Part shown: in pieces, positions 12,819 through 24,300 of the stretch
Layout: every line of letters starts with the position of its first letter
Numbering within the stretch: the first letter of the stretch is position 1
Origin: Macrotrachela quadricornifera
Taxonomy: Eukaryota; Rotifera; Eurotatoria; Philodinida; Philodinidae
DNA: 64,000 bases
Assembly (NCBI GenBank): GCA_022393335.1
Contig: JAJEKB010021601.1
Coordinates: 825,463 to 889,462, forward strand
Reading direction: 5' to 3'
The notes under the pieces: model-generated
Databases searched by the model: none
What the model was told of the DNA's origin: nothing
Seen by the model: only the letters and a program-made list of their open reading frames with translations
Translations under genes and position numbers: made by a program

Positions 12819-13835
12819 ATGTCTTCTCTTGTTATTTCTCTTTTATCTGTATACAAAGATATTATCCGTTATGGATTTCCTATTTTTCTCATTTTGGGCA
12901 ACGTCGGTAATTTGCTTACTATTATCATCTTTTCTCAAAAGCATCATCGACAAAGCTCTTGTTCACTTTATCTATTTGCAGCTGCTATCTTTAGTATTGT
13001 GGGTCTCAACTGGGGATTTGGTAGTAGTTTGTATTCTTCCTATAATCCACCAGATCTATTCGCTGCATCTATTTTTCTTTGTCGTTTTCGAGGTTATATT
13101 TTACTAACTTCGTCACTTCTTTATAAAATTATGATTTTATTGGCATCTGTTGATCGTTTTGCATTGACCACAAGTCAACCTAGCATTCGTGCCTTTGGAA
13201 AACCAAAAACGGCATTGAAAATGATTGCTGGGGCTACTCTCTTTGGTATGATCATATCAATCCATCTACCGATTTTAGGAACTATTGAGAATAGTATATG
13301 TGGTGTTTTTGGAACATATGGCTTCTTTTTCAGCATTTATATGGTTTGTATTTTTGGACTCATTCTACCGATATCCACCATAGTTTTTGGATCTCTCGTT
13401 CTGAAGAACTTAAGAACGACTCGCATTCGTGTTCATCCTACACTCGAAACTGACAATAACACATCACGGAATGTTCTAACTAGACGTGATATTAATTTGA
13501 TTAAGCTTGTATTAACTGAAATTCTGATTGGAATTATTCTCACCTCCTTCTATCCAATCAGTTTATTTTATATGATGCTGGTGAGCAATGTACCCAATAA
13601 GAGTGCTGATCGTATTGTAATCGAATCATTTACTCTTTTCTTATCATTGAATGTTTTATTTTATTTAAATTATTGTGCTACTTTCTATCTGTACATCACT
13701 GTATCTAGTGCTTTTCGGCAAGAAATCAAGCGATTTATCTTAAAATACGTCAAACGACCAAATCGAACACAGCCGAATACTAACTCTCTCGCAGCTAATC
13801 AAAAACGAAGAACAGATCAACACATTCATAATTAA
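12819..13835 (+). CDS. Rhodopsin-like G-protein-coupled receptor (single exon)
   Basis: 338-residue intact seven-transmembrane receptor. TM1 holds the G-N pair (residues 27-31, GNVGN). TM3 has the conserved extracellular Cys88 and ends in D112-R113-F114, a variant of the DRY motif. Cys161 in extracellular loop 2 would pair with Cys88. TM5 carries a Pro (FGLILPIS, about 184), TM6 has the FYPIS segment (about 244-248), and TM7 reads LNYCATFYLY with the Asn but not the Pro of the usual NPxxY. A basic C-tail follows. This layout resembles the invertebrate FMRFamide/neuropeptide-receptor-like and bdelloid-expanded orphan class A receptors; the ligand cannot be told. The start is the first ATG of the open frame, just before a hydrophobic segment. 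The missing Pro in TM7 and Phe for Tyr in DRY suggest a divergent lineage-specific receptor, not decay. Confidence 0.85.
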   Translation: MSSLVISLLSVYKDIIRYGFPIFLILGNVGNLLTIIIFSQKHHRQSSCSLYLFAAAIFSIVGLNWGFGSSLYSSYNPPDLFAASIFLCRFRGYILLTSSLLYKIMILLASVDRFALTTSQPSIRAFGKPKTALKMIAGATLFGMIISIHLPILGTIENSICGVFGTYGFFFSIYMVCIFGLILPISTIVFGSLVLKNLRTTRIRVHPTLETDNNTSRNVLTRRDINLIKLVLTEILIGIILTSFYPISLFYMMLVSNVPNKSADRIVIESFTLFLSLNVLFYLNYCATFYLYITVSSAFRQEIKRFILKYVKRPNRTQPNTNSLAANQKRRTDQHIHN

Positions 13836-15080
13836 CTTTGATTTTGTTGAATTTCGTTGGTGAAATACTTGCTAAATAAAAAAATTATTTATGTCTTGTC
13901 TTTTTTGTGTACTCAAAAAGTAAGTATAGTCTAGATTCGGTCAGTGTGTCCAGCCGTCCGTTTACACGATAACTCTTTACTATTACATTCGATTGAGTTG
14001 AAATTTTGTGTACAAAATTGCCTCATCAATATCTCGGCCGAGTTCGAAGATGAGAAGGATCCATCAAGAAATGGCTGAGTTATCAAAAAAATTGTCATTA
14101 TTGACCAGACCACCCCTGATGGGAGAAGGGGGAGGAGGAGAATACGGGGATGTTTTTAAAGGAACTTTTTCTCAGAATTATTTACAACATATATAAACCG
14201 ACTCTGTTTTTAACGCTGATTTCATATCTGATACTAGTTTTGAACCATATCATAGCTTTATAATAAAACGTTGCCTGGAAAAAGATCTTAAAATGTACAA
14301 AAACTACATCCAGAAACCGAATTGCTTAGTTATGTCTCAGATGATTAGTAGTTTTGGCGTTTACCAAATATCTAGTTTTGTAGCTAGTCAAAAGGTCCAT
14401 CGAAAGGTAAAAGCTCGAACTCAATGGCTACTGACACTGGTGACTTATTAGGAAAATACTGATGCCTGTATCTAGATTTATGAAGTTACTTAGGATCATA
14501 ATCCTGCTAGACATAAACGCAAATCCAGTCAAAGATAATTCTTTTTATCCAGTTTTCCAAGCTAAAGGCGAATCTGAACTCAATTTCTCTGATTTCTAAT
14601 GATATTATATCACTCTGAGAGTAAAGCCAACGGTCAACGAATAGGGCCGCATACAGTATGATCCATGCTAACCTAGTACGCCTGTTTTTTTCTCTTTGCA
14701 ATTTAGTGACAAGAGATCTATCTTGATGAGATCTATGTGTTATAGAAAAAATTAAAATAAAACGCCTTGTGCATCACGTGAGCAAAGTCTAAAATACTGC
14801 CTCTTAAAGTATGATATTTCGTTGAATTTACGCAGTTTTCTGGCTTATACCACTGCTTTATCTCATAACTTACTCGTTTAGTTATAGTAAATTTATAGAT
14901 TAAACTGTTTTCTGTTCAGTTGTGTTATTCTTCAACTTGGAAGCTAAACTGTCCAAAGAATTTATCCTTGAACGCACTAAGAAACTGTCCCTTAGGCCCT
15001 GCAGATGTCCTCTTTTTGTCCCATAGGACGTGGCGAGAAGTTAGTTCCGGCGACTTTATTCATTTGCACATATAAAAAGT
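13836..15080. other. Intergenic, no supported gene
   Basis: No gene recognised. The segment at about 13930-14125 (GTCCAGCCGTCCGTTTACAC onward) has the look of an interspersed repeat, but no second copy lies in this window. Confidence 0.4.
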
Positions 15081-15610
15081 TCTCTGCTTTAACTCAGAAG
15101 ATTCAATCCGACCTGAGGTTCTTACCGAAAATCGTCTGAAATACTACCGGACTTCACAGGAAACCGACTCTATCTGTGAAAAGCCAATCGGATCTGATCT
15201 AGTTCATGTCGGATTCCTATTAGCCGGAAACCACACGGACGACGTCGGAAAGGATAGGTCTGCCCATTCACGTGGTTAAGGGGTGATCTGATCCTGTCGG
15301 ATCAGAATAGTATTATCACATCCTGACCTATGTTCGTCGTATTCCATCGGGCAGATTCCGACCCGAAATTTATCGGAATTCCACGGAACATGATTGAAAT
15401 CCGATCATATCCGACACGAATTTCACCGTGCTTCACTCAATTCCGAAAAAAACCTGAATCAGAACTTGGCTCACGGGAATCCGACAAAAAATCTATCGGA
15501 TCCGATGGAATCCGACACAGATTTGATTGGAAACTATCGAATCTACAAATTAGATTGAATTTTCTGCGAGAAAGGATGCGCGTGAATTTTGCCGCTTCCA
15601 AATCGGAAGA
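15080..15610. repeat. TCCGA/TCGGA-rich degenerate repeat tract
   Basis: A GC-richer stretch than its surroundings, packed with the pentamer TCCGA and its complement TCGGA in irregular spacing and both orientations (for example ATCCGATCATATCCGACACG and ATCGGATCCGATGGAATC). It borders the large inverted repeat that begins at about 15620. Short overlapping open frames on both strands here are a by-product of the composition. It may be a decayed satellite or part of the adjacent element. Confidence 0.5.
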
Positions 15611-15619
15611 TACTGGCTG

Positions 15620-17886
15620 AATCCATGGAGATCCAACCACTTTTGACAGGTTTTTTATTTCAATGTTTTTCTCTTCAAAATGCCGGTATGGTCTAGAAAA
15701 CACTTTTGATGAAAAAAAATTAAGCACTCTCTATTGAAAATGTCGAGTTCTGAGGATTTTTTCGGAACACCTACGAAACATTTTATATATAGAGAAAATG
15801 TCAGGAAAAGCCTCGAATTTCTTAGAAAGCAGTTTTTTATGAATATTTTTGTGCTAAAAAATATTAAAGAAGTTTAGAAATATGTTTCCTGAGAAAAATT
15901 TGACCCTTCCTATTAAGAGTTCTGAGTGCTGAGTCATTTTCTCTGAATACAGTAACAGTCAAGGTTGGTCAAGTTGAGTTACAATCAATTAATTTGAAGA
16001 ATTTTTATCTTTCATCATGATATGCTCTCAGAACGGTGTTGAACTGATGATTTTGCCTATATCACTAGAAAGTAAGACCACAGGGTCGAAAGAAACAGCA
16101 CTATCGAAGTGATGGATTTTTCATCTCTCTGTATAGACATCTTTAGGCGTAAAGTTTTATGTACAAATGTCGTGTCTTCAAACGAGTAAGATTACGAGAC
16201 GAATCATTGGATATTAGGAAAAATCGGATATCCACTAGTACTTCTTTTTTTTCCAAAATTGTATCTCAATGCCGAAATGAAAGGCAATAAAAGGAATTCA
16301 AACTATGCATGAATTCAAACCGATTCGCCACTCAATGGCCCAATATTGTTCGACATTTCGATCCACAAAGATTAGGACATTTACATTTAAATAAAATTCC
16401 TTTTTATGACTTTTCCCGTCGATCAAATTTTTTGGAGTCAAACTTGGTGGTGATACGTAGCACTCAGACAAACTGGATAGGTTTTTTCATTTTCTCCGTA
16501 TACTAGATTCGTTTAGTCTCAGGGTGATGACTTAAGGTTAATTTTGTATCAAAATTCGATAATATCAACTATCCATAACTCTATGAGAAAGAGAAGATAA
16601 AAATTCTTCAAATTTTTTGATTGTAACTCAAGTTCACCAATCATGGCTGTTACTGTATTCAGAGAAAATGACTCAGCACTCAGTACTTTCAATAGGAAGG
16701 GTCTAATGTTCCTCAGGAAACACGTTTCTAAACTTCTTTAATATTTTTCAGCACAAAAATATTCATACAAAACTGCCTTCTAAGAAATTCTAGGCTTTTT
16801 CCTGACATTTTCTCTATACAGGGTGTCCCAAAAGTCATGTCCACTTAAGAAAATTGAATATCTCCATTACGGCTCAAGCAAACATGCTGATTTTTTTATC
16901 AGTGATAGAGGCATGCACCAAGTTTATATTCATAAAGACATGTCTAGGGAAATTCATTGTTAAGTGTGACTATTGATCTCAACAAGAAAAATTTACTTTT
17001 TCACAATTAGAAAAAAAAACAGTATACTTAACAGAGGATTTCTCTGGGCATGTCCTTATGGATACGAAGCCTGAACATGCCTCTATTATTGGTAGAAAAA
17101 TTAGCTCGTTTGATCTAGCCGTAATGGAGATATTCAGTTTTTATTTTGGCAAACTAATTTTTGGGCCACCATGTATATAGCCCGAAAATCACGCTACCGA
17201 GAAAAAATTAAATATCTCCGCTGCGGCTCAAAAAAACGAGCTGATTTTTTTACCAATAATAGAGGCATGTTCAAGCTTCATATCCATACGAGCAAGACTA
17301 GAGAGAGTCGTTATTAAGTACCACTAATGACCTCAACAAACTAATTTTACCTTTTCGCAGATAGAATAGAAAAAAATATACTTACCAAAGAATTTCTCTA
17401 GGCACGTCTTTATGAATATAAAGCTTGAAGATGCCTTTATCATTGATAAAAGAATCAACTCGTTAGCTCGAGCCGTAGCGGAGATATTCAATTTTTTCGG
17501 CAAAGTGACGTTTTTTTCTAACTGTGAAAAAGTAAATTTTTCTTGTTGAGATCAATAGTCACACTTAACAATGAATTTCCCTAGACATGCCTTTATGAAT
17601 ATAAACTTGGTACATGCCTCTATCACTAATAAAAAAATCAGCACGTTTGCTTGAGCCGTAATGGAGATATTCAATTTTCTTAAGTGGACATGACTTTTGG
17701 AACACCCTCTATATAAAATGTATCGTAGGAGTTCCGAAAATATCCTCTAAAACTCGACATTTTCAATAGGGAGTGTTTAATGTCTTTTTCATCAAAAGTG
17801 TTTTCTAGACCATACCGGCATTTTGAAGGGAAAAAAATCGAAACAAAAACTTTTCCAAAAAAGTGGTTGGATTCCTATGGATTCAC
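15620..17886. mobile_element. Large inverted repeat (foldback) element with interrupted right arm
   Basis: The left arm, about 15620-16030 (from GAATCCATGG), matches in inverted orientation the right arm, about 16590-17886 (ending GGATTCCTATGGATTCA), once the 891-bp insertion at 16819-17709 is removed. Shared landmarks are AATGCCGGTATGGTCTAGAA, GACATTTTCTCTATA and TCTGAATACAGTAACAG. The loop, about 16030-16590, is not repeated. No coding capacity. The exact ends and target duplication are unresolved. Confidence 0.75.
16819..17709. mobile_element. Nested Tc1/mariner-type non-autonomous element, TA target duplication
   Basis: Both ends carry CAGGGTGTCCCAAAAG / GAGGGTGTTCCAAAAG in inverted orientation, continuing into a terminal inverted repeat of about 200 bp. 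The flanks are TA (16817-16818 and 17710-17711). The other arm of the host palindrome, at about 15778-15793, gives the uninterrupted site CTCTATATATAAAATG. Comparison supports a 2-bp TA duplication, with the caveat that the site is itself a TA run. The interior contains further diverged, alternately oriented copies of the same roughly 170-200-bp terminal unit. No transposase is encoded. Confidence 0.82.
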
Positions 17887-17987
17887 CCTAAACTACGTCG
17901 ATGTACGTGTCAAGAAAGCGATTTAATACAGAAGCAGAATATAGTTTGATTGAATCTCATTTTGACGCATAAAAATTTTAGTAATGA

Positions 17988-18539
17988 TTATTGATCCATT
18001 GTTTGTTTGTTCTCGTTATGTCGATAGTTTATCCATAAAAATGTAAGTCTAGCAATAAGAAGACTAAAAGTGCTGTATATATTTCCAAATGAAATGGAAT
18101 CAAATAGTGAGCCATATGATAAAGAATAATTTAAAAAAGAAAATATATGAATTAAATCTTCAATTGTCATGCAGATGACAAAGTTTCTTAAAATATTTCT
18201 TTTAGTTGAATGATCGGCATCGATAGTCGACGGTTTAGTACAGTAACGTACAAATGAATATTGTATTATACCCAAAAGAATCATTAAGGTACTAAAGAAC
18301 AATATTGATCTTTTTCTTTCTCATTGTGTAACTCTAAGACCGTACCAAAACATCCAGCGTCATCATACGTGACGCTGGATGGTCGATTACATCTGATTTA
18401 CTAAACGATGGACACAACTGTTTGAGAAATGCACTGGGAAAAAAATTCCATATGAACCAATACCGGCATGCATTGCAATTCCTTCTGCATATTGTAAGAA
18501 TCGTAAGAAGAATATTGAATATTGAGTTAATGAAATCAT
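17988..18539 (-). pseudogene. Decayed multi-pass membrane protein gene
   Basis: The open part (18302-17988) encodes about 104 residues with three hydrophobic segments (SILFFSTLMILLGIIQYSFV, a middle segment, and STFSLLIARLTFLW) and a hydrophilic C-terminus. Upstream on the same strand the reading continues in other frames: MISLTQYSIFFLRFLQYAEG from ATG 18539, then LKQLCPSFSKSDVIDHPASR. One or two frameshifts near 18440 and 18350 and a TGA before the last segment interrupt it. A 12-bp perfect hairpin (18351-18381) sits at the break. I do not recognise the family. It could instead be a live gene with introns I failed to place, but the in-frame stop near 18318 argues for decay. Confidence 0.5.
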
Positions 18540-20389
18540 CGTCTAGCTTAATAATAGTAAAAACACTGATCGTTCTTAGTGATGTCTTATTTTGAAAAAC
18601 AAGTACAGTTTATACACATTGCATTTATTGACAGAATAAAGCGGATTGGTTTACTGTCTACTAAAGAAATAAAATCTTTCTCGATGTCAAACAAAGTCGA
18701 TTTTAATGCACTGAAACACAAGATTTTGTGGAAAACAATATTATTTTAAAGTTAAAAAAAGAGTTATCTATTGGATGTAATATACAATAAATGAAAACTT
18801 CTTAACTGCTCTAGAGAATATCATTTCTGATCAATGATTCATTCGAAAGCGATATCCTTCGACAAGGAATATGATAACAAATAACACACATACATGTCAC
18901 AAGAATTATACTGTTACATATTCTCATTCATCTTCATATTGTTCTTAATCATATTTTCAACTACAGAAATATGTGACATCATTCGATGACACAAAATGAA
19001 GTAAAACAAATTCATTAGTATACTAGACATTAATAACTGTTCTTTAGAAAGAACCCTTTTAGAGGTGGCTGACGTGTCTGAATGTATTCATTGTGAATCA
19101 TTCTCTATTAGCCATAACTTTAAAAAATTGTTTTTTTTCAATAAATTTTGTTTCCATTTGGTCAGCATCATCTCCTAGGGTAAAAAACGGCACCGTAAAC
19201 GATCGTAAACAGTATAAAACGACACTATCAAGGGCCGTAATCTGTCATCCTAGTTTACAGACCACTGTTTACGACGCCATTACGAACATCCGGAATGATC
19301 GACTTGGATCATTGCGTTTGTACTTTAGCACCTCTAAAGATAAAAAGTTCACTTAGATAAAATAGAATTCATTGTCGATCAAGAAAAAATTAAATAGTAA
19401 GTACGATAAGGTATTGCAGCACGCCTATCTCTCATCAAGAAAAGCTGCTCTTCTCCAATCTTATATCTCCAATTTCTTTTGTTAATTTGTACTTACGCGC
19501 ATCGATGTCAATACTATCGTCTTTTTCAAGAGTTTCATAACTGGCTAAAGTGTCCAATTATGCAACTATGGTCTGACCCGTATTTTGTTGTTTGTCATGG
19601 ACATCATTGGGATTTCTCAGCTGTTGTTCTTGTGAAGAACTCATTCTGCAATTGAATCAGAAGATATTTCACCTTCGTATGGAACAAGTCAAAAAATGAA
19701 AACACCATATGCCAGTAATTACTGACTGTAATATTGTATTAGTCAATCAATTCTTTTATGTTTTGTATCTGATTTTATAGAGATCGATAACAAATGAATG
19801 AGAGAAAAAATACTCTCACGAAATGATATTTCACATATTTACATGCACATTTCTACAGGATGATTCATCAGTATCTTGATGATAAAAAAAATCAGATCAT
19901 TTGACTATAACAGAGTGGAGATATTTAGGTTTAGTTACTCATGGATTACCTTGTATTTTGTCACCATCCTCATTCTCTTGTCTTGCATCTGTTATCAAGA
20001 ATGATTTAAAGATTTTATCTTCTCTTTTTCATTAGAAACAAAAATAAACAGTTATGATTTCATTGAATAATAATGCAAGGACGATATTGAAGTAAGAGAG
20101 ATGTGTTATTATGTGAATTGTTTACATTATTATCATAAAATTTATTTCCGATGTAAACAAAATGTCTGATGTCAAAATGGAGGACAATGTTTAGAGAGTA
20201 GTCCGACATGTTGAATCAATTGGGTATGATTTGTTCGGAAAGAGTCACTGGAAGTTGGTTGTGGTAACTATCTTTTCACATCATCGATTGCTTCGTTTTT
20301 AACCATTCTGATGTTTGTATTGAAATTTTGATGTGTTATTTATACACAAGTGAATATGAATATCAATTGAACACGTCTTCATGGAGGAT
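18540..20389. other. Intergenic with one candidate MITE
   Basis: No gene supported. Contains the candidate element at 19050-19352. An open segment near 20162 (MSDVKMEDNV, then after a stop VESIGYDLFGKSHWKLVV) might be a further broken piece of the neighbouring GPCR relic, but I cannot assign it. Confidence 0.4.
19050..19352. mobile_element. Candidate MITE, about 300 bp
   Basis: The ends are inverted: GAACCCTTTTAGAGGTGGCT on the left against reverse-complement GAACTTTTTATCTTTAGAGG on the right, sharing TTTAGAGGTG. Inside, CGTAAACAGT (19208) and ACTGTTTACG (19263) form a second inverted pair. No coding capacity. A target duplication was not identified, so the call is tentative. Confidence 0.4.
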
Positions 20390-20920
20390 ATTTAGGAATT
20401 GAAATAGTCTTGAAATTATGTTTGTATTTCGAATCGACTAAATATTTCTCTCGCTATTGAGTGGGCCAATGACAGTGATTAAAGGAGCTAGATTTAATAG
20501 CAGAAAAAAGTACATCAATTGCTAAATGGGTTATTTTTCTATTACCATTCGTGAACATCATTAGTATTATTCCTGAACTTTTATATCGAGATTTATCTGA
20601 TGATCATGAAGAACAACGGATATGATGTGTTACTCGTTATTCTAATTCTCGAAATTATAATAGATTTATACTAATTTTTCATTTTATTGTTCCTTTTTTT
20701 GGGCAATTTCTTTTCAGGTTTATTTATTAATTTAGCCATTGCTCGCCAATAAACAAAAAAGTCAAACTAAAGGAACTTATTAACAACATGAATCATTGAT
20801 AATTAGTCCATTACGTTATATCTTTTTGAATATTTTATTTCATTCCTTCTGCCCATGTCGGTTTTTGTTGTCTTTATTTTACTATCGGAATTTTACAAGA
20901 AACAATTGAAAGAATCCTTA
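20390..20920 (+). pseudogene. Decayed rhodopsin-like GPCR (TM3-TM7 part)
   Basis: Fragments match the layout of bdelloid-expanded class A receptors: SGPMTVIKGARFNS (intracellular loop 2 region), then in a shifted frame STSIAKWVIFLLPFVNIISI (TM4), LLYRDLSDDHEEQRI, a TGA where a Trp is expected before CVTRYSNSRN, FILIFHFIVPFFGQFLF (TM5), and finally SEFYKKQLKESL (start of the C-tail). A frameshift near 20505, the TGA at about 20623 and a TAA near 20730 make it non-functional. It is distinct in sequence from the intact GPCR at 12819. Confidence 0.65.
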
Positions 20921-21372
20921 ATGTGTTATCAATGACGCAGATGTTTATAACAAATTTTCGACTTAAGAAATTCGTTCCGAGAAGCACAATCTTTTTCGTA
21001 TCATTTCGTTCAGATTGTGCTTCTGTTCTAATACTCGAATTTTTAGCGCTTTTTGTTATACGCAGATCTTGTTCGAGCATCTATATAAATACGCTTTTCT
21101 CGTCTTTAACGATTCAATTTACCGCATTAGAAAATGACTGAAGAATAAATTATATTATTATCGGTGACATACGATATTCGCATTTACTTGATAAAAAATG
21201 TAAGCCTTGACATCATTGTCTGAAAGAATAGAAATAATATTTACGCTATTATCGTGCTCTGTCTCGATAGAGAGAGAACAACGACGTTCTTATTCATGTT
21301 CTTTATGCTAATAAATACGTGGTAAACAGGAGTATTTGATAACAAAACACCGTCAAACGTCTGACATTACCA

Positions 21373-24300
21373 ATGGAGAACAACACTACAATCCAACATT
21401 TTCGTTTTACCAAACAGAGTACGTCTGACGAAATATGCAAATTTCTGTCGCCACAAATACAAGAATCGGCGATCGAGAATTTTATTCTCATTTGGTATAA
21501 TGATACTGTAGATTTAAACGATGAAAGCTTTACCAATTCAATGGTTCGTCTACAACGTATCTTCGATGAAGTATATATATTTACCGATCGCGATCATGCT
21601 ATAGATTTTTTAACAGAAACTGGTAATGATAGTATTTTTATGGTTGTGTCGAGTGATAGGAGTGAAGAGTTCATCCCATTGATTGAAACCATTGATGTAC
21701 TCGACTGTATTTTCATCTTTTGTGCTGATATCGATACTACTGAACTTTGGGTGAAAAACTCGAATAAAGTGAAAGGTGTCTTCAGTCAAATAGAACATCT
21801 TTGTGACTCATTAATAAAAAATATTCGGCAGTATGATCAAAATTTTATTTCGACCAGCATTCTTGCTTCGATGGATCATTCAAGTCTTAATTTAAATGAG
21901 CTCGATCCGTCATTTATGTACTCGAAATTATTAAAGGAGGTCTTACTTACGTTAAACGAGGATGAAAAGCATGCCAGACAACAATTTGTTGAATTCTGTC
22001 GAAATCAAAATGGGTCCCAATATCGAATGAAAGAGATTGAAGACTTTAACCGAAATTATGAATCTAATAGGGCTATTTCATATTACACAAAAGAATCATT
22101 TATCTATTCAGTATTGAATCGAGCATTGAGAACTCAAGAAACTAAAGTTCTAATAAAGATGGGATTCTTTATCCGAGATCTTCATCGGCAAATCGCACAT
22201 GGTCATGCTCAAACATGGAAAAATCATGACGCAATTACTGTTTACCGCGGTCAAGGTATGACGAAACATGACTTCGAGAAGTTGACAAAAAATCGAGGTG
22301 GTCTATTATCGTTTAATAGTTTTTTATCGACAAGTCTTGATCCAGCAGTCGCTGGAATGTTTGCGGACAGTGCCATACAAAATCGTCATCTGATAGGTAT
22401 TATATTTGAGATGAAAATAAATGATGACACACGTTCGATACATTTTACTCCGGTAAAAGATCTTGGTCATTTCGCGAATGAAGAAGGAGAAATTCTTTTC
22501 TCAATGCATACAATATTTCGTATTGATAATATGCAAAGAGTAAAAGATCGTCTATGGAATGTGATACTAAACCTAACAAATGAAGATGATTCACAGTTAT
22601 CACAACTTGCTGAGTATACACGAAAAGAAATCGGAGGAGGAAATGCATGGGGTCAATTGGGTAATTTGTTTGTTAGAATGAGTGAATTCGAACGTGCTGA
22701 AGAAATGTACAAGATTTCACTCAATATCACTTCAGAGAATGACTACAAGGCTATGGCCACAATTTTACATCAGTTGGGATCTGTTAACAATCTACAAGGC
22801 AACTATGAAACAGCCCTCTCATTTTATCAACAGGCATTAAATATTGACAAAAAGTATCCTTGTTACGATTATCCAAGAATGGCTGCTACGTATTGTGAAA
22901 TAGGTACTGTTTATCATTCGATTCGAGATTATTCAAATGCGCTCATCTTTGCTAAAAAAGGTTTAGAAATAGAAGAAGAATATCTTCCTGCCAATGATGC
23001 TTTATTAGGAACCACATTCAATAATATAGCAGGAATCTATCGAAATATGGGGGATTATTCCACTGCTCTTACTTTCTATGAAAAGGCACTCAGGATCGAC
23101 GAAAAATCACTCCCTTCTAACCATCCTCATAGAGCTACGAATCTCAGCAATATTGGTCAAGTTCATGCAGCAATGAAGAATTACTCGACTGCGTTATCAT
23201 ACCATCAAAAGGCTCTGGAAATATCCAAATTCTTACCTGTCAATCATCCAGATGTGGCTGGAATTTACCTTAACATCGGCACTGTCTATCATTCCATGAG
23301 AACTCACTCTGACGCACTCTTTTACTACCAGAAGGCGCTTGAAATCGATCAGAAATGTTTTCCAGCGAATAGTCCATCGCTCGCTGTAGTTTATAACAAT
23401 ATTGGTAGAGTTCATGAGGATATGGGAGATAGTCTCGGTGCTCTCGCGTACTATCAGAAAGTATTGGAAATTCGACAGAAAGCGTTTGGTGTCGATCATC
23501 CTTTACTAGCCATAACTTACGACAATATTGGAAATGTTAACGAAGATCTTGAAGACTACTCTACTGCACTTTACTTCTATCAAAAATCGCTTGCAATTAA
23601 AGAAAAAATTGTGCCATGCAACCATTTAGATGTATCTTTGATGTACAGTAAGATCGGTGCAGTCTATCAAATCATGAAAGATCATCTTGCTGCAACTTCC
23701 TTTTTTGAAAAATCACTTGATTTTCTACAAAGATCCCCTTCCAAAAACCATGAATTAGTAGTGATCTACAACTTTATTGGCGCAACCTATCAGAAAACGG
23801 AGGATAATATGAATGCACTTGAATTTTGCAATAAAGCTTTGGAGGCACATCGAACTACTTCCGCACCTGATGATTTATTACTAGGTAGTATTCACAGCAA
23901 TATCGGTCTTGCTCATCAAGCAATGGAAAATTATCAAGATGCACTCAACTCCTTGCAAATGGCATTGAAAATCAAACAAAAATTTTTATTCCCACATGAT
24001 TCTCATCTTTCACATACCTTCTGTAATATTGCTGGCGTTTATAGAGACTTGAAAGACTATCCTAATGCATTAGAATTTTATAAGAAATCATTGAAAATCG
24101 ATCAGCTAACATTGTTACCTAACCATCCCTTTTTGGCTAATACCTATTGTGACATTGGTAAAGTTTATTTGGAATGCGGTGATAATCATAATGCAGCAAT
24201 CTATTTTGAAAAATCATTGGAAATTAAATTAAAAAATCTTCCTTCTGATCATCGCGAACTAGTGGATGTATATAATGGTATAGGTGTAGCTTATCAGTCA

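Noticed and set aside
15330..15727. Two 96-codon frames on opposite strands
   Set aside because: They coincide with the TCCGA/TCGGA-rich tract and the start of the inverted repeat. Composition-driven.
22445..23499. Minus-strand frames within the ART-TPR gene
   Set aside because: Antisense shadows of the repeated TPR coding sequence.
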